Assembly (NCBI GenBank): GCA_042569785.1
Contig: JBHPGW010000002.1
Coordinates: forward strand, 38,925-102,924
Length of the DNA: 64,000 nucleotides
Source: JBHPGW01 sp042569785
Lineage (GTDB): Bacteria > Planctomycetota > Phycisphaerae > Sedimentisphaerales > Anaerobacaceae
Reading direction: 5' to 3'
How positions within the stretch are numbered: the first letter of the stretch is position 1; each line of letters begins with the position of its first letter. Of the stretch, positions 25,562-33,882 are shown piece after piece. A model generated the notes under the pieces. The model had not been told where the DNA came from and ran no database searches. It saw only the letters and a list, made by a program, of their open reading frames with translations. The position numbers and the translations under genes are program-made.

Positions 25562-25730
25562 TTTTTCCTCAATTTGTCAACATCAATTGTACGCTTTAAA
25601 TGGTCACTATTTGCTTTGGGGCTAATTATAGCGATTATATTTGCGAACGCAATGCAAAGTTTGATAGATTCCGGCCAGTATTGTTAAAGGCCGCTGACGA
25701 TGTGAAATGGGGTATATCAGATGCGCAGGC

Positions 25731-26216
25731 TTAATTTGAATTTATCTGCCCCTGTTCATACAAGCTGAAGTTTTTGATCTGCAACTCGTAAAGCTGTGAA
25801 TTTTTCTCTATAAGCTTGGCGACCAGGTTGACCTGATTAAGAGCTATTTCGATCAGGTCAATATTTATCAAAGTTGATTCAGGACTGTATTGAGGCAGAG
25901 CAATAACCACATAGCCGCAATTGGTACGCTCGGTAGCCAGCTGTGCTGCTATAACGCTGACTTCATCGTGTTGCGACATAACCGGTTCATCACCATCGTC
26001 TATCTTGTCGCAAAGTTCTTTTAGAAATGTTTCGCTTATATTTAATGCGGCAAAGCTTTCCGAATTGCTTGGCCAGCAGTTGCCGTCTTTGCCTATAATT
26101 ATCATGATCGGTCCAGACTCCGGCAGAACATCAAAGATTTGACGTGCTACCTGTTCATTCAATACGCTATCAGGCGAAAACAACGAATCATAAGCATTCA
26201 TAATTTCAAGCTCCAA
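25731..26216 (-). CDS. Unknown 161-residue protein with a GAF-like appearance
   Basis: No signal peptide or membrane segment. The pattern of alternating beta strands (PIMIIIGKDGNC, GYVVIALPQY) and a long C-terminal helix (LIEIALNQVNLVAKLIEKNSQLYELQ) resembles a GAF or similar sensor fold, but no family signature is present. ATGs at residues 1 and 6 are both possible starts. It lies downstream of a STAS/HATPase pair and an amidase lipoprotein on the same strand, so a place in that signalling group is possible though not shown. Confidence 0.5.
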   Translation of the reverse strand: MELEIMNAYDSLFSPDSVLNEQVARQIFDVLPESGPIMIIIGKDGNCWPSNSESFAALNISETFLKELCDKIDDGDEPVMSQHDEVSVIAAQLATERTNCGYVVIALPQYSPESTLINIDLIEIALNQVNLVAKLIEKNSQLYELQIKNFSLYEQGQINSN

Positions 26217-26410
26217 AGTCTAAACCAATTACAATATTCAGACTTTCGGATTAATAGGGAAGTGACTTTGTAAGTACTATGTAATTATGGTTTATCAGGC
26301 TAAAAAGCGGAATTTTTGACATTTAGACATTGCTTATAGGACCCATTCACAAACGAACTATCACTCAATTTGGAATAAAATAGTTGCCAGCGTAGTCGGC
26401 TTCAACCGAC

Positions 26411-26431
26411 GAGATACAATTCACGAGATAC
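26411..26431. repeat. ACGAGATACAATTC direct repeat
   Basis: ACGAGATACAATTC occurs twice in tandem here, the reverse complement of the GTATCTCGT words at 3761-3790 and 39552. It precedes the palindrome at the end of the amidase gene. Confidence 0.4.
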
Positions 26432-26440
26432 AATTCATGC

Positions 26441-26465
26441 TCAAACTGACCGCGGGTCAGTTCGA
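26441..26465. repeat. Inverted repeat overlapping the 3' end of the amidase gene
   Basis: TCAAACTGACC, loop GCG, GGTCAGTTCGA: 11-base arms with one mismatch. The right arm contains the stop codon of the leftward amidase gene. The same arm sequence forms a palindrome at 27280-27304, at the end of the HATPase gene. Confidence 0.55.
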
Positions 26466-27104
26466 GTCAAGCATCGCCTTGAATCGGGCCATGGAGAAAT
26501 ATTTGCCTGGGCACTCTGTTGGTCGTGCTCTCGGGGTGGTATTGTGGCCATAGATTCGGCTTTTAGGGATCTTGTATTGCTGTTGAAGAAACCGCACCAG
26601 TCGAACCAGAGATCGCATTTGCTTTTTCGTGGGCGATGTCCTATTGAAGTCACCAATAAGACAGATTCCCACAGCCTTTATATTAGCCCAGTTATTCGAA
26701 CTCTTACAGTGGGCTCCGACTTTTTGCTCACGCCAGCGAAAGGTAACCTCCACCTGACCATCACCACTGTCGCGGCCGTTACCTATGACAAAATCATATC
26801 CTACGCCGGCCCAATGACGGTTTTCTTTGTGGTACTTGTCAAATATTTTAGCGTTTCCGTCATTTGTCGCTGAATGGTGTATTACAATAGCGGTCCATCT
26901 TTTTTCAAGCCGCGAAGGAGGTATCCAGCCTCTTGGAACATTCGGTGTTATGTTGACGGTTAGTTTCGGCGGTTTGCTTACAGTAGCTGTGCCCGGTAAT
27001 GGCCTGCTAATACTTGTGATCTCCGGAACAGGCTCATCATTATAAGTACAGCCATTCAAAACCAGAAAACTCATCATCAACAAAATAAAAACTTTATTAA
27101 GCAT
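26457..27104 (-). CDS. N-acetylmuramoyl-L-alanine amidase lipoprotein (PGRP/Amidase_2)
   Basis: 215 residues with a lipobox at Cys19 (VLNGC), a Pro/Thr-rich linker to about 60, and a peptidoglycan-recognition/type 2 amidase domain. Zinc ligands can be read in VIHHSAT, YGHNTT and TECPGK; the Cys-type third ligand is typical of PGRP amidases. It should cleave the amide between MurNAc and the stem peptide from its anchor in a membrane. The last codons and the stop lie inside an inverted repeat. Possible jobs are cell-wall turnover or recycling. Confidence 0.88.
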   Translation of the reverse strand: MLNKVFILLMMSFLVLNGCTYNDEPVPEITSISRPLPGTATVSKPPKLTVNITPNVPRGWIPPSRLEKRWTAIVIHHSATNDGNAKIFDKYHKENRHWAGVGYDFVIGNGRDSGDGQVEVTFRWREQKVGAHCKSSNNWANIKAVGICLIGDFNRTSPTKKQMRSLVRLVRFLQQQYKIPKSRIYGHNTTPRARPTECPGKYFSMARFKAMLDSN

Positions 27105-27237
27105 TGGGTAAATATTTCTCCATATCAGGATTATTCGTTTAAGTTAATTACTCAAACTAACCATTTCGACAGTTCGTATCAACATAACATACTTCGTAAC
27201 AAGATGTTATCCACCACAAAAATAACAATAAAATTAG

Positions 27238-27280
27238 CCATCCCGCAATTTTGACTTTTAACTTTTGATTTTTACATTTT
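27238..27280. repeat. Shortened copy of the CAATTTTGA/TTAACTTTTG intergenic repeat
   Basis: ATCCCGCAATTTTGACTTTT followed by AACTTTTGATTTTTACATTT. It matches the A/T part of the elements at 11126-11188 and 56895-56950 but lacks the GGGATT half of their inverted repeat. Confidence 0.55.
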
Positions 27281-27304
27281 CAAACTGACCATCAGTCAGT
27301 TTGA
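27280..27304. repeat. Inverted repeat overlapping the 3' end of the HATPase gene
   Basis: TCAAACTGAC (27280-27289), loop CATCA, GTCAGTTTGA (27295-27304): perfect ten-base arms that include the stop codon of the leftward HATPase gene. Same arms as at 26441-26465. Confidence 0.55.
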
Positions 27305-27748
27305 GTAATTTTTGGTACTTGGGCCAGGTGGTTTTTGTCTGAATTTTACCATTCGTACACAATTTCCACGCTCATTAAATTTGACAGTATCCATATAAGA
27401 GCGTATCAAAAACAAGCCTCTGCCGCCGGTTTTATAAAGGTTCTGTCCATATCTTGGGTCAGCGATTCTCTCAGGAGCAAAGCCCTGGCCCTGATCACTG
27501 ATGCAAACATCTATTTTCTCGTCAGTAACAGAATATTCAATTTTCACTTGCTTTCTCGGATCCATTTTATTGCCGTGCTTGACGGCGTTTGTAAGGGCCT
27601 CCTCCAGTGCCAGATGTACCGCGAATATATCGTCTTTATCAAATTTATTTGCTTTGAGTTCAGCCAATATCTTTTTGCAAGCCTCAACGCCCGCCGATGG
27701 TATACTTTCGAGTACAACCAAGTGTGTAAAAGGTGAATTTGAAGTCAT
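27296..27748 (-). CDS. RsbW/SpoIIAB-like ATP-binding regulator (HATPase_c_2)
   Basis: 150 residues forming one GHKL ATPase domain. The N box HLALEEALTNAVKHGNK (about 44-60), the G1 box DVCISDQGQGF (about 85-96) and the G2 region GGRGLFLIRSYMD (about 112-125) are all present. Such proteins act as serine kinases and anti-sigma factors in partner switching with STAS proteins; a STAS gene lies 77 bp upstream on the same strand. The target sigma factor or output is not in the immediate neighbourhood. Confidence 0.85.
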   Translation of the reverse strand: MTSNSPFTHLVVLESIPSAGVEACKKILAELKANKFDKDDIFAVHLALEEALTNAVKHGNKMDPRKQVKIEYSVTDEKIDVCISDQGQGFAPERIADPRYGQNLYKTGGRGLFLIRSYMDTVKFNERGNCVRMVKFRQKPPGPSTKNYSN

Positions 27749-27825
27749 ACAATATTACCATCTAACTCAAACTGCCGGCTTCGAGCAGTGTAAATATAAA
27801 ATTCGTTTGTTCAATGCGACATTTT

Positions 27826-28185
27826 TTATTCGTTCTCTGTCAGGCTTTCGAGAGCCTCTTCTACATTTGCGTATATATCGAATATTTTAGTCAGCCTTGT
27901 TATTTTAAAAATCTCATATATCTTCGGAGCTATATTACAAAGCTTCAATTGCCCATCATTTTCGTAAACTTTTTTACTAACCCTGATCAACAAACCCAGA
28001 ACCGCTGATGACAAAAAGCTTACATGAGAAAAATCCAAAACCATATTTATATGCTCTGCCTGTTCGACCACAGACATGAGCGAGGCCTGTAATTGCTGAA
28101 TATCGCTGTCTTCGAGAATTTTTTCGTTACTGAAAGTAATAATAGCCGCGTTCTGTGAGTATTGAACGCTAATGTTAGGCTCCAT
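27826..28185 (-). CDS. STAS-domain anti-sigma factor antagonist (SpoIIAA/RsbV-like)
   Basis: 119 residues, one STAS domain. The phosphoacceptor region reads LDFSHVSFLSSAVLGLLIRV; the first Ser after the FL pair aligns with the regulatory serine of RsbV/SpoIIAA. In the unphosphorylated state it would pull the HATPase partner off its target. It is the upstream gene of the pair and lies after the glycosyltransferase fusion gene, 247 bp away, so separate transcription from the flagellar block is likely. Confidence 0.85.
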   Translation of the reverse strand: MEPNISVQYSQNAAIITFSNEKILEDSDIQQLQASLMSVVEQAEHINMVLDFSHVSFLSSAVLGLLIRVSKKVYENDGQLKLCNIAPKIYEIFKITRLTKIFDIYANVEEALESLTENE

Positions 28186-28432
28186 AACAATCTCCTGAAT
28201 AATATTAAGCTGAACATGGATACTATTGTTTTACGCCGACGATGTCAAGTTTTTTGCGCAATTAACCTGCAATTACGCCGAAAGTTTATACCTTCCCCCT
28301 GCTACCGCCAAGTATTTAGCCGATTGCTGTTGTTATTTGCATTTAAACACTAATCCTTGCGATGGCTTCAGAATTTACAACAAAAGTAGTACCCAGCAAC
28401 AAGAGAGATAACAGGAACACTCACCAACCAGC

Positions 28433-31400
28433 CTAAAAGGAGGGCGAGCAAGATACTTCGGAAAGTGCTTTTTGCGATTGTTCTATATTAACCAAGCCAT
28501 CGAGTCTGCTGAGTGATTCGGGACGAATCGCAATCATATTCAAAACACCAGAAATATTCATTTCTTCACTATACTTGAAAAGAGTTGAGATACTCGATAC
28601 ATACAAATAGGAATCGTACCCGAGATCCTTAAAAGCACTTATCAACGCAATATTAGGCGTAGAGTGATGCTTTATTTCATAAAAGACGATCGGTGAGTTT
28701 TTTCTAAAAACATTTTCGCCACCTGCCAAAGCTTGTAGTTCGTGGCCTTCTACATCCATTTTAATAATGTCGAATCGTTCTATTCCGGTACGTTCTGCAA
28801 TATCATCAACTGAAAAAACCTGTACCTGTTCACCTTGATCCTGTTCGGCACCAAGTTTATTCAATTCGCTCCAATCATCAAGCAAAAGCGAAGCTTTCCC
28901 TGCTTTGTCACTGACCGCAGCGTGAATAGCTGTCATATTTGGGAATTTAGAAGCAGATTTGTTTAAGAGTTCAAATGTTGCTTTAGACGGCTCTACAGCG
29001 ACAACAGCACCTTTGGGATTTATTCGTAATGCGGCGCTTACTGCGTAAACTCCGACATTGGCACCCAAATCAAGAATTTTATCATCCTTTCGTATCAACG
29101 CCCTGAAAAAATCCATATCATCACGTTCAAACCAGTCACCCTGCTCAATAAGTGTATATGTTGTCAGGCTTTTTATATCTGGATAAAGATGGATGCGGCC
29201 GATGTCATAGGGCAGTTCAAGTTGGTCGAGTTTTCCCTGAGCCAATGCCAGTGCAGCAGCAGACCTCTCATTCTGCATTATCTGGTTTGCATAACGAAGT
29301 AATTCCAAACTTTCGCCTGGTGCATCTTTTCCATCTCGTTTAGCTTCTAATGCCAACAAAATCCCTAACTTAAAATAAGGTTCAGGATTGGACGGTTCCA
29401 GTTGTTTCCACTTTGAATAAAGTGGTATACATGGCGACACATTCAAATAACTTGTGAAACTCATTGAATATATAAGGGTTTTCAGAAAAAATATCTTCGC
29501 ATTTTTTACGTCCCAGCGATCCAGAATTTCAGCGGGCAGATTTACAGATTGACCGGCGTCAGGGCAGCAATTGTAGCCATCGACAGCACATCTGGCGGCT
29601 AACTCTCTATTATTCATACGAAAGGCTTTGTCCGCTTCAATGGCCAATTGTGTCAGTTTCTTTAAGTGACATTTAACGGTTTTATCAGATATATTGTCAA
29701 CAGACGGTTGTATTTGCTTTTGGGCTTGACGTTTTGTCTCTGCTTCAACCACATGAGATACGCTTTCCAGATTGACTTCTTCATTCGGCACATCTACCCC
29801 CTGATCACTACACCATCGGTGCCACATCTTTCTATACGCCTGCTCGATATTTTTGACAAAAAGAGGTCTGTTGCAAAGTGTGCTTGGACCCATTCTGTCT
29901 CGCATTGAGGCGCGAATTTTGACAAGAGCATCAGGTTTGGCTGCAAGAGCTGTAGCCTTTGCAACATACTGCTCGGCTGTTGATGCGGCGAAAAATTCCA
30001 GTCCCACGCTGGTCAGGATGCTTAGTCCTACCCTGGACATATGATGGTCGCCAACCAGAGAAATTACAGGTACACCCATTAAAAGAGCCTGGCATGTAGT
30101 TGTTGTACCATTGTAAGGAAAGGTGTCCAAAGCTATGTCCACGTGATTATAGAGTTCCAAATGGGCCGGTGGTCTGAGCCAACCGCTGGTAACTATTCTA
30201 TCGGGAGATATTCCGAATTTATCGAAACGTTCGACAAACATCTGGCGAACCTCATCATCCTGGCCCGATTTAAACTTGAGTAGAAGTTTGGAATCCGGAG
30301 TTGCTTTTAATACTCTGGACCATAACTCTATAACAAAAGGATTTATCTTGGTGCTGTTGTTGAAAGAGCCAAATGTGATATATCCTCTTTCAAGTGCTGA
30401 CAAAGGGGTCACTGGTGGCATCATGTTGCCAGGACCATAGCAAAGAAAACCGTCTGGCAGATGGAACAACTTTTCGGTATAAAACTTTTCTGACCCGTGT
30501 GGATCAGCAATCTCATCGGTCAATCTATAATCTATCTGGCTCATCCCTGTCGTATCGGGATATCCAAGCCATGTAACCTGTATGGGGGCGGGCTTATAAG
30601 CCATTGCATAAATACTGCTATCGCCAGAGTGTCCGGCCAAATCGACAAGAATATCAATGTGGTCACTTTCGATCAGTTCTGCTACTTCTTTGTGATCAAT
30701 ACCATAAATATTTTTGTAATGATCAAACTTGTTCTTAAGGCGTTCTGTCGTCGCGTCACAATACGTTACATTTCCGTAACCATATACTTCCACAGCCTCT
30801 CGGTTATGCCCATCAAGAAGCGGCTCGAAGAAAAATGTTACAGAATGTCTGCGAAAATCCGGGGAAATGTAACCTACTCGCAGCTTACGTTGCGGTTCAG
30901 GATCGTTGTCGTGCTGTGTTTTTGCCATATTAGCAGGGGCATTAATCCTTGCCCATTGTTTGGCATCTTCAAAAAAAGCTTTTCTATCCACGTCCTGCAA
31001 ATAATGCCTGTAAAGAAAAAGGTTTGACCATGCACTGTTGTTATCAGGCATTTGCTTAACCGCTCTTCTTATCAGTTCCATCCCTTTCTCTGTTTGGCCT
31101 AAACGCACCAGGTTAGTGCCAAGATTGCCCCATATTTTAGGCTCCTGGGGATTAATTTGCATTGCCTTTGTCAAATACCTTACGGCATCGTTGATCTTAC
31201 CCTGTTCCTGGCATGCCCTGGCCTTTTCGTTCAAAATAGAAATGTTGCGCGGCTGCGATTCCATTAGTTGATCATTGAGTTCTTCAGCTCTTTTGGTCTG
31301 CCCCAATCTCCGTAGAAGCCGTGCAACACTAACCTTTATAAATTCATTTGCCGGCCGAGAGGCTTGTCTGACATGTTTTTCAACCAATTCTTCGGTTAAC

Positions 31401-31555
31401 AGTTCAGCGGCTTTTTTACTCTTACCGTTATCTATAAAAGACTTTGCTTGTTTGAGCCATTTTGGTGGATCCCAATCATCCATACAAAATACCTGCTGTT
31501 GGTTATCTGGGGAAGGAAGGACCGGTCGACAGCGGCGTTTAAGCTTTTTGCTCAT
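28433..31555 (-). CDS. TPR / O-GlcNAc-transferase-like (GT41) / FkbM methyltransferase fusion
   Basis: A 1040-residue, apparently cytoplasmic, multidomain protein. Residues about 30-180 are TPR repeats. About 224-600 is a GT41 domain: RVGYISPDFRRHSV, LVDLAGHSGDS, APIQVTWLGYPDTTG, FGSFNNSTKINP and DTFPYNGTTTTCQALLMGVP are the SPINDLY/OGT signatures. A helical middle follows. About 820-1000 is an FkbM-type methyltransferase with KILDLGANVGVY (SAM motif I), AVEPS and FDIIKMDVEGHE. GT41 enzymes add sugar to Ser/Thr of proteins. The gene follows fliS, flagellin and fliK on the same strand, so flagellin is the likely acceptor, with the FkbM part O-methylating the sugar. This is inferred from context. 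Confidence 0.85.
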   Translation of the reverse strand: MSKKLKRRCRPVLPSPDNQQQVFCMDDWDPPKWLKQAKSFIDNGKSKKAAELLTEELVEKHVRQASRPANEFIKVSVARLLRRLGQTKRAEELNDQLMESQPRNISILNEKARACQEQGKINDAVRYLTKAMQINPQEPKIWGNLGTNLVRLGQTEKGMELIRRAVKQMPDNNSAWSNLFLYRHYLQDVDRKAFFEDAKQWARINAPANMAKTQHDNDPEPQRKLRVGYISPDFRRHSVTFFFEPLLDGHNREAVEVYGYGNVTYCDATTERLKNKFDHYKNIYGIDHKEVAELIESDHIDILVDLAGHSGDSSIYAMAYKPAPIQVTWLGYPDTTGMSQIDYRLTDEIADPHGSEKFYTEKLFHLPDGFLCYGPGNMMPPVTPLSALERGYITFGSFNNSTKINPFVIELWSRVLKATPDSKLLLKFKSGQDDEVRQMFVERFDKFGISPDRIVTSGWLRPPAHLELYNHVDIALDTFPYNGTTTTCQALLMGVPVISLVGDHHMSRVGLSILTSVGLEFFAASTAEQYVAKATALAAKPDALVKIRASMRDRMGPSTLCNRPLFVKNIEQAYRKMWHRWCSDQGVDVPNEEVNLESVSHVVEAETKRQAQKQIQPSVDNISDKTVKCHLKKLTQLAIEADKAFRMNNRELAARCAVDGYNCCPDAGQSVNLPAEILDRWDVKNAKIFFLKTLIYSMSFTSYLNVSPCIPLYSKWKQLEPSNPEPYFKLGILLALEAKRDGKDAPGESLELLRYANQIMQNERSAAALALAQGKLDQLELPYDIGRIHLYPDIKSLTTYTLIEQGDWFERDDMDFFRALIRKDDKILDLGANVGVYAVSAALRINPKGAVVAVEPSKATFELLNKSASKFPNMTAIHAAVSDKAGKASLLLDDWSELNKLGAEQDQGEQVQVFSVDDIAERTGIERFDIIKMDVEGHELQALAGGENVFRKNSPIVFYEIKHHSTPNIALISAFKDLGYDSYLYVSSISTLFKYSEEMNISGVLNMIAIRPESLSRLDGLVNIEQSQKALSEVSCSPSF

Positions 31556-31766
31556 CTTTACCTTTCAATGCAAACAGACCGAATTCGGCTTAAAATCGGC
31601 CAGTCTAAGCTTTTAAATAAACTCTGTTCATTGAAAAGGACAGCAATACTTGTGCCAAACAGCTTAAATGAGCGGTTTTTGACTGATAATGCGAATTTGA
31701 TTCCTGCTAAGCAGGTAGAGGTGTCTGGATTTTATACAAAGAAATAGCTTTTCGTTAATCTTTTTA

Positions 31767-32123
31767 TCAGGAGATCGCTTTCCATCCCTGATTGAGCTCT
31801 TCTAAAAGTTCGATCACTTCTTTGATCTTTTCAGTATCCTGTTCAATATTGGCTTGATTAAGATGCCGGTTCATAAACAAATAAAGCTTGCGCAGATTCA
31901 TCGCTACTTCACCACCAGCTTCCATATCCAGAATTGTATTAAGCTCGCTTATTATATCCTGAGCCTTGCATATAAGCTTGCCCTTGGCTTCGGGATTACC
32001 TGCTTGTATCTCTTTAGCAGCCTGTTTTAAAAACTTTATTGCTCCCTCATAAAGCATAACAACAAGTCGACCTTTGCTTTGTGTGGTTATCGAGGTTTCC
32101 TGATATGTTTCGACGCCTTTCAT
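31767..32123 (-). CDS. fliS: FliS flagellin export chaperone
   Basis: 118 residues, all helical. ETYQETSITTQSKGRLVVMLYEGAIKFLKQA is the FliS N-terminal motif, and the C-terminal helix has KIKEVIELLEELNQGWKAI. FliS binds the C-terminal helix of unfolded flagellin in the cytoplasm and delivers it to the export gate. It lies just downstream of the flagellin gene, separated by a hairpin, and ahead of the GT41-FkbM gene. Confidence 0.92.
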   Translation of the reverse strand: MKGVETYQETSITTQSKGRLVVMLYEGAIKFLKQAAKEIQAGNPEAKGKLICKAQDIISELNTILDMEAGGEVAMNLRKLYLFMNRHLNQANIEQDTEKIKEVIELLEELNQGWKAIS

Positions 32124-32181
32124 AACATTACTCCGTTATATGTTTTGAAATGTATTTGTGTATTATTGCGTTTCAACTTAT

Positions 32182-32212
32182 GGGGAGACGGCCTTTTATA
32201 GGCCGTCTCCCC
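32182..32212 (-). terminator. Long hairpin between flagellin and fliS
   Basis: GGGGAGACGGCC, loop TTTTATA, GGCCGTCTCCCC: a perfect 12-base stem. It lies 26 bp beyond the flagellin stop. No T-run follows on the minus strand, so it may protect the 3' end of flagellin mRNA or only partly terminate. Confidence 0.6.
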
Positions 32213-32237
32213 GAGGGGTCGTTCAAGAATCCGCTTA

Positions 32238-33533
32238 TTATCTAAGCAGGGTAAGAGCCATCTGAGGCATAGAGTTAGCTTGTGCCAACATGCTGACACC
32301 CGCTTGGCTTAATACCTGGTTTCTGGTCAGAGTTGCCATTTCTGTAGCAACATCAACATCAGAAACTCGACTTTCCGCTGTCATCAGGTTCTCTGCCTGA
32401 ATGTTAAGGATCGCGATCGTGCTCTCAAGACGGTTCATCTTATAACCGAAAGCCGCACGAGCGGTATCCTTGGTAGTTATCGCAGTGGTTATCGCGGTAA
32501 GTGCCGCTTCAGCAAAGGCAGTTGTGGTGATGTTGATGCCCGTACCTGTTGCACCAACAAACTCACTAGTACCACCAGTGTCATCAAGGTCCACACCACC
32601 AGTAAAGTCAGCTGCTATTGCCGCCATACCTGCTACATCTACAGTAGCATCTTTAGCAACAACGTCGATATCAACTAAAGTAGCAGTAGTACCCTGAGAG
32701 ACAACTTTGAGGTGATATTTGCTGTCTGTGGTATCAAATTCCGCTGAGGCCATTGCATAGTTCAAAGTATTACCAGCAGTATCGTTCAGGTTGACGTTCC
32801 AACTTTCGGCGTTAATGGCATCAACAACATCCTGCAACGAGAGTGGAGAATCTGCATCAGAGAAAACCACAGTTATCACCTCTTCGGCAGTACTATTGTC
32901 AGTATCGCTAAAGGCGATGGTCATTGTTACGGCATCAGTGTTGTCGTTGGTATCAGTAATAGTAAGATAGGCGTCGCCTGTCAGAGAAACACCGTAAGCT
33001 GCCACAGCCTCAAAGCCGGAAGTACCGGACTGAACGCCCAGAGTGCTTGTTGTCATATCCTGGCCTGTAATCGTGATCGTGTCTGTGGTTCCAACGTGAA
33101 TGTCAACAGTTGAGGCGTTATTGATCAGGTTGTTGCCGTTAAACTCTGTTGAGCCTGCAATACGGTCGATTTCAGCGGCCATTTCTCCGAACTCAGCGTC
33201 CATGATCGTTCGCTGAGCGAGAGAATATGATCCCGTTGCTGCCTGCTCGGCCAGCTCTTTCATTCGGATGAGGTTATCATCGATAACGCCCATCGCACCT
33301 TCCATCGTCTGAAGCATACTAATGCCGTCCATGGCATTACGTGACCCCTGCTGCAGCACGGCGATATCTGCACGAATTAATTCTCGTACAGCCAAACCAG
33401 CTGCATCGTCCTTCGCACTGTTTATGCGGAGGCCTGATGCGAGCCTTTCGACACTTACGGCCAGGTTGTCATAAGCCTTGCCCAAGTGTCTGGCAGCATT
33501 ACTTGCCATAATGTTGTTCTTAATTGCTAACAT
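32238..33533 (-). CDS. fliC: Flagellin
   Basis: 431 residues with both conserved flagellin ends. The N-terminal D0/D1 has ASNAARHLGKAYDNLAVSVERLASGLRINSAKDDAAGLA and the C-terminal D0 has VSDVDVATEMATLTRNQVLSQAGVSMLAQANSMPQMALTLLR. The middle (about 140-370) is variable, rich in Asp, Thr and Ser, and would be the exposed D2/D3 surface, a possible glycosylation target. AAGGAG precedes the ATG. A sigma28-like promoter lies about 110 bases upstream. Only one flagellin gene is in the window. Confidence 0.94.
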   Translation of the reverse strand: MLAIKNNIMASNAARHLGKAYDNLAVSVERLASGLRINSAKDDAAGLAVRELIRADIAVLQQGSRNAMDGISMLQTMEGAMGVIDDNLIRMKELAEQAATGSYSLAQRTIMDAEFGEMAAEIDRIAGSTEFNGNNLINNASTVDIHVGTTDTITITGQDMTTSTLGVQSGTSGFEAVAAYGVSLTGDAYLTITDTNDNTDAVTMTIAFSDTDNSTAEEVITVVFSDADSPLSLQDVVDAINAESWNVNLNDTAGNTLNYAMASAEFDTTDSKYHLKVVSQGTTATLVDIDVVAKDATVDVAGMAAIAADFTGGVDLDDTGGTSEFVGATGTGINITTTAFAEAALTAITTAITTKDTARAAFGYKMNRLESTIAILNIQAENLMTAESRVSDVDVATEMATLTRNQVLSQAGVSMLAQANSMPQMALTLLR

Positions 33534-33882
33534 AATCTTGACTCCTTAAAAAACAAACGTTCATTTTTGGGCCCTGTCAAGCCTCACATATAAATCCAAT
33601 GTGCAACGAGCACATAAAAAATTTCCTTCTTATGTGTGTCTTTTCGATTAGCAAATAGAAAACTTAAGCCTTATATTACCCCCAAAAACCCAAAAAATAA
33701 CTGGACCTGTAAAGTCACCACTTCTGATACTGATAAGTGGGCATCTACTCGACAGAGAACAAAAAAAATGAAAAATTTTTGGGGAATTTTCTTTAATTCC
33801 GCAAAAAAATGAAAAAAAGACATCTCCCCCCGCCCGGGGCATATCAGAATTGTTTTACGATATGAAAGTTTTTATGCGGACC
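33534..33882. other. Gene-free region upstream of flagellin
   Basis: About 350 bp between fliK and flagellin. It holds the sigma28-like flagellin promoter (33641-33667) and a GC-rich hairpin (CCCCG-CC-CGGGG, 33828-33839) followed leftwards by T-runs that could end fliK transcription. The remainder is A/T-rich with no ORF I can support. Confidence 0.5.
33641..33667 (-). promoter_or_regulatory. Sigma28 (FliA)-like promoter of flagellin
   Basis: On the minus strand TTAAGTTT (33667-33660), 11 bases, then ATCGAAAA (33648-33641). Against the classical TAAAGTTT-N11-GCCGATAA this is 7/8 and 5/8 with exact spacing. It lies about 108 bases before the flagellin ATG, giving a leader of roughly 100 nt. 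Confidence 0.5.

Noticed and set aside
31593..31600. GCCGATTT on the minus strand before the GT41-FkbM gene as a sigma28 -10 box
   Set aside because: There is no matching -35 at the required spacing; the word is part of a CCGAATTCGG-containing palindromic stretch.
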